From Druceiella hillmani (lineage: Eukaryota > Arthropoda > Insecta > Lepidoptera > Hepialidae): a stretch of DNA of 64,000 bases. The stretch lies in assembly GCA_039881145.1 (NCBI GenBank), contig JAYKKI010000023.1, positions 4,502,501 through 4,566,500 of the forward strand, in the 5' to 3' direction. Position numbers and translations under genes: made by a program. The stretch's first letter is position 1; every line of letters begins with the position of its first letter. The notes beneath the pieces were generated by a model. It made no database searches and was not told where the DNA came from. It was given only the letters and a program-made list of their open reading frames with translations. Below are positions 60,601-64,000 of this stretch, piece by piece.

Positions 60601-63600
60601 TTCTTCCCACTGTGAAATGTTATACTTTTCGTTACGATGTCATTTCTCAATGCACGAACTTAGACTATCGTAGCAAAAGTGTTATTTCAAAAACATTTTT
60701 TTGCCAATTCCAGGATAGCAACAACGTAAGATCCCATGTTTTTTGAACATTGTTTCAATAACACATCTAATGAAACGAAGACGAAACATACAAACTACGG
60801 CGTATGAAAAGTGTGTAGTATAACTAAACTAAATACATTCATCTTTTTCTTTCTAATTTGAAACAACACATGCTACTTATTATTCGATATATCTATTGTC
60901 TCCTTCGCTCACGGAATATATTAATTTTGAAAGGTCTTTATATTACATTGTTCAGCTTTTGTCGAATAAGTTTTAATAAGCAGATATAAGCTTTTTAAAA
61001 TTATTCCTATAGTTACAAATTTATCAAAATATGTAGTTAACGTTTGATTATTAGTTGCAATCGAAGGCAATAAGTAAGCAGAATAATATGAAAATCATAA
61101 ACAAAATTAAATTGGCCAAATTTTTCGTATAAAATATATAATAATAAATTATGTATAAAATGGAACAAATACAGCAAGTACAGCAAGTATGAAATACAGC
61201 AAGTATGAAACAATATAGCTTTGTTTTAACGTTGCCTATTTAGATATTGTTGAGGTGCTAGTTATTCATATAATTTCAAAATTCTGTGAAAATATTAAAT
61301 GTAAAGAAAAGGCGAAAGCAATATTGAATCTGATCACACTAATAGTGCAACTAGTCGGTATGTACTTTTTTGGAAATCTAAGGATTCGTGCAGACGAGTT
61401 GATGCTGCAGCATCAACTAACTCGCAAAGGAGCGGAGTAGTGCACAAGGACCGCACATTTTTGTTGCATTTGCTGTGCAGCGATGCAATATTTAAATTAT
61501 ACTCAACGTGAAATTCAATGAAATTAATTATTATGGAATTATCAAAGTAACATATCGAAGGAGAGAAGAAAGGACAACCATAATATTTTAGGTAGAAAAG
61601 ACATTCGTAAAAATGAATACGTTTCATACGCAGAACGAAAACTGAAATACGTTTAATACAATGCTAAACTTTCATTTAATGTTAAATTTTCTCAAAAGTC
61701 TGTAAATGAAAAAAGTCATGTAAGAGAAAATTATAATATTGTAAGAAAAACTATTTAGAAAAATTCGTGAAATCTTATAAACTTTTGTTAATTATTCTTG
61801 TTTATTAAATTAAAACTAGTTTTTTACCGCGTCTCGCATACAGCGTGGTTTGAAAGTGAACATAATGAAAAAATATTTGCATATTGTTATCGCGCAATAT
61901 TGGGTACAAAATATTGCTTGTGAGACATTTTTCGTGACAATAAGTTGGTTTTAGCTTTTGTCCATGCTGTTGTTAATATGGATTTCAGGATATGATTATT
62001 GTTTTGCTAATGTGTATATTATTGTTTCGCTATTCAGTTCCTTCGGAGGCTTGCAAACTTTCTGAATTTTATATAATGCGGCGTAATAATCCATATTGCA
62101 AATAGCCAAAAGATGATATTTGCAATATGGCTCATTACGACCAGACTAAGTAAAATTGAAAATCTCATCAAGTTTCGTTCAGTCATTTTATGAGAGCTTA
62201 CTCAAACAAATATACTCGTAAATATAAATAGACAAACGAAAGTTAAAGAAATGGAACGGGGATAGTAGCAACTGTGCCGCAACTCTCAATGTAGGACTAC
62301 GCCGCTACGGAACCTTTTTATTACAAAGTTTGGCTTAATTATGGGTTGATGGCTTTAATTTTCTTAAAATATTTTTGCGGTAAAACATAGTGCGAAAAAT
62401 ACCAGATAGATAGCGATAGCTTTTTATGATTGCCATTGATTGATTGCTTGTTCTTTCTTTATAACAGAATGTATCAAATTTAGCGAAACGGTTTATTTTT
62501 ATTCTTATAAATAATCTACTTAATTGTTGGATGTTTTTACTGCTCTAGTTCGGTTGTTAGTTTAGTTCGATTTATGGGCTCAAAGTCCATTTTCATTGTC
62601 ATATTTTCGAAGTGACCTCCGCAAACACTAGAAAGACGTAATTGGTTCTATGACAAAAAAACATAGTTCTAAATTACATAATAGTTAATAGCATATAATA
62701 ATCATTTTACAAGGAAATGTTAATGTACACTTACAACTGCGTAATGAATGTATGATATAATTAACATATTTCACAAGGTCTCGTGAATATTAATCTTACC
62801 ATATCAATTTAGAGATAACTTCATTACATTGAAGAAAAATTGACATCTGGTGGACATTAAAATCATTTTACCTGTGCATCTAATTATAAACTTCAGTATT
62901 TAAATAGTAGATGGCGTTAAGGTTTCAGATTTTCTACGGATTTTGTTAAATTTTTCGGTAATATGAAATACTAGCGTGACCCGTGCGAAGTCTTCGTATT
63001 ATTTATTCCATTATGAAGCTCAGATGACAGATCAAACAAATATTTTACTAAAATTGACATATAGAGGCGCAAGTATCAAAAGCATTGAGCTAAAGCGCCA
63101 CTTTATTTATACGTGAGTGGATTTGAAATTAAACAAAAATTTTACCGACCGTCAATCATATTGACGTTGAGCCGTTAGATGGCAGCATTGCTGTTTTGTG
63201 TATATAATTTTAATAATTAATTAATTTGCAAAAACAATAGCAATAATAAATTTTTTAGTTGTGGATGCCGGTAGAGCAAGCAATTATCTATAAAATGATA
63301 TATAATTTATGTGGATTAGTTGTGAGGTTTTTTCTAAAAAGGGAGTGTAACATCTTAACCTTAGCGTATTAATATATATGATGATGATGATGATTATAAT
63401 GTTTGATTTAAGGGCAAAAGTTTAAACATTGCTGGGTACAAAATCAATTAAGGTATAATATGCAGAATCTGGGGAGATAATCATTTTATATCAATCAAAC
63501 AATTTTATATCTAATTTAAACTGGAACGGATGCCGGATTTTTCTAAAATATATTTAATATGAGCAAAACTATAATAAAAATGTGATAAAATAATAATTAA

Positions 63601-64000
63601 AAATAATAATTAAAAAAAAGGATAAGATTTGAAAAAAAAATAAACGATTTCGCTGCATTTTTTGTGATATTTAGAAACTAAAATAGTAGACTGAAAGTGT
63701 AGTTAATTAAACAAAAATCTTTTTCTACGTAAAATAACTTTTCTATGTATCTAACTGCAACATATTATCATTTTTACCAGTTAAAATGAATCGCCTGGAT
63801 TTCCAATTCGTATGTCGAAGGTTGCTAAATCTAAAAGCGAGAACCATTAAGATGGACGAATAGGTATATCATAATTGTAACCTTTTCAGCTACGGAAATA
63901 TAAGTGACATCTTTTGGCCCTGTACTCAAATTTAAAGATCTACGATTTTATATAGTGATTTTTATATAGCACTATATAAGCGTTTCCCATTTGCCGGGTC
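60601..64000. other. Intergenic AT-rich end of window, no gene recognised
   Basis: Contains short repeats (cagcaagta units near 61173-61208; (TGA)n at about 63378-63394). A possible LINE 3' tail near 62160-62230 (aatctcatcaagtttcgttc agt...) and a patch 'tagcgtgacccgtgcgaagt' near 62973 resemble common insect repeats. None could be delimited. Confidence 0.45.

Overview
The window is nuclear DNA from an insect: very AT-rich, with introns of several kilobases, GT-AG splice sites and dense, decayed transposons. Several repeats are of kinds I associate with moth and butterfly genomes, notably two copies of an element starting like 'TAGGGTTCCGTACCTC' at 57.35 and 59.15 kb. Lepidoptera is therefore my best guess, but only a guess. 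The sequence shows no bacterial, viral or organellar genes.

Two protein-coding genes are clear, and they stand head to head. On the minus strand, from 16430 leftward off the window edge, lies the 5' part of an NSUN6-type tRNA cytosine-5 methyltransferase: five coding exons, 270 codons, covering the N-terminal region, the PUA domain and SAM-binding motif I. The catalytic cysteines lie beyond the left edge. On the plus strand, from about 17.46 to 35.1 kb, lies a complete ADP-ribosylation factor 1 gene (Arf1, Drosophila Arf79F type): a noncoding first exon plus four coding exons encoding 182 residues. About 1 kb separates the NSUN6 start codon from the Arf1 first exon. The two genes are unrelated in function: tRNA modification versus Golgi COPI coat recruitment.

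Region by region. 0.2-1.1 kb: mariner remnant. 1.2-16.4 kb: NSUN6 exons. Their introns hold a DUF4817-type transposase remnant, a 1.1 kb 29-bp minisatellite, a Mutator-like transposase remnant, two more mariner remnants and a Jockey-like retrotransposon ORF1 split by a Tc1-like DDE element, plus a MITE at 14.8-15.2 kb and a tandem motif at 15.4 kb. 17.4-35.1 kb: Arf1, whose introns hold small tandem duplications and a near-perfect 60-bp palindrome. 36-46 kb: two mariner remnants, the 3' end of an RTE-like retrotransposon and several inverted repeats; no gene seen. 47-53.5 kb: three GC/CpG-rich patches in AT-rich DNA with no recognised gene, possibly promoters or 5' exons of an unidentified gene, plus a decayed tRNA-Pro(AGG) joined to a repetitive element. 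54-64 kb: a second minisatellite, an inverted copy of the 50.2 kb repeat, a facing pair of lepidopteran-type repeats and otherwise featureless AT-rich DNA.

I found no convincing new biological system. The points most worth following up are the tRNA-Pro/tandem-motif repeat family, the minisatellite 27 bp from an NSUN6 splice donor, a 51-nt in-frame mini-intron in NSUN6, and the CpG-rich patches without an assigned gene.
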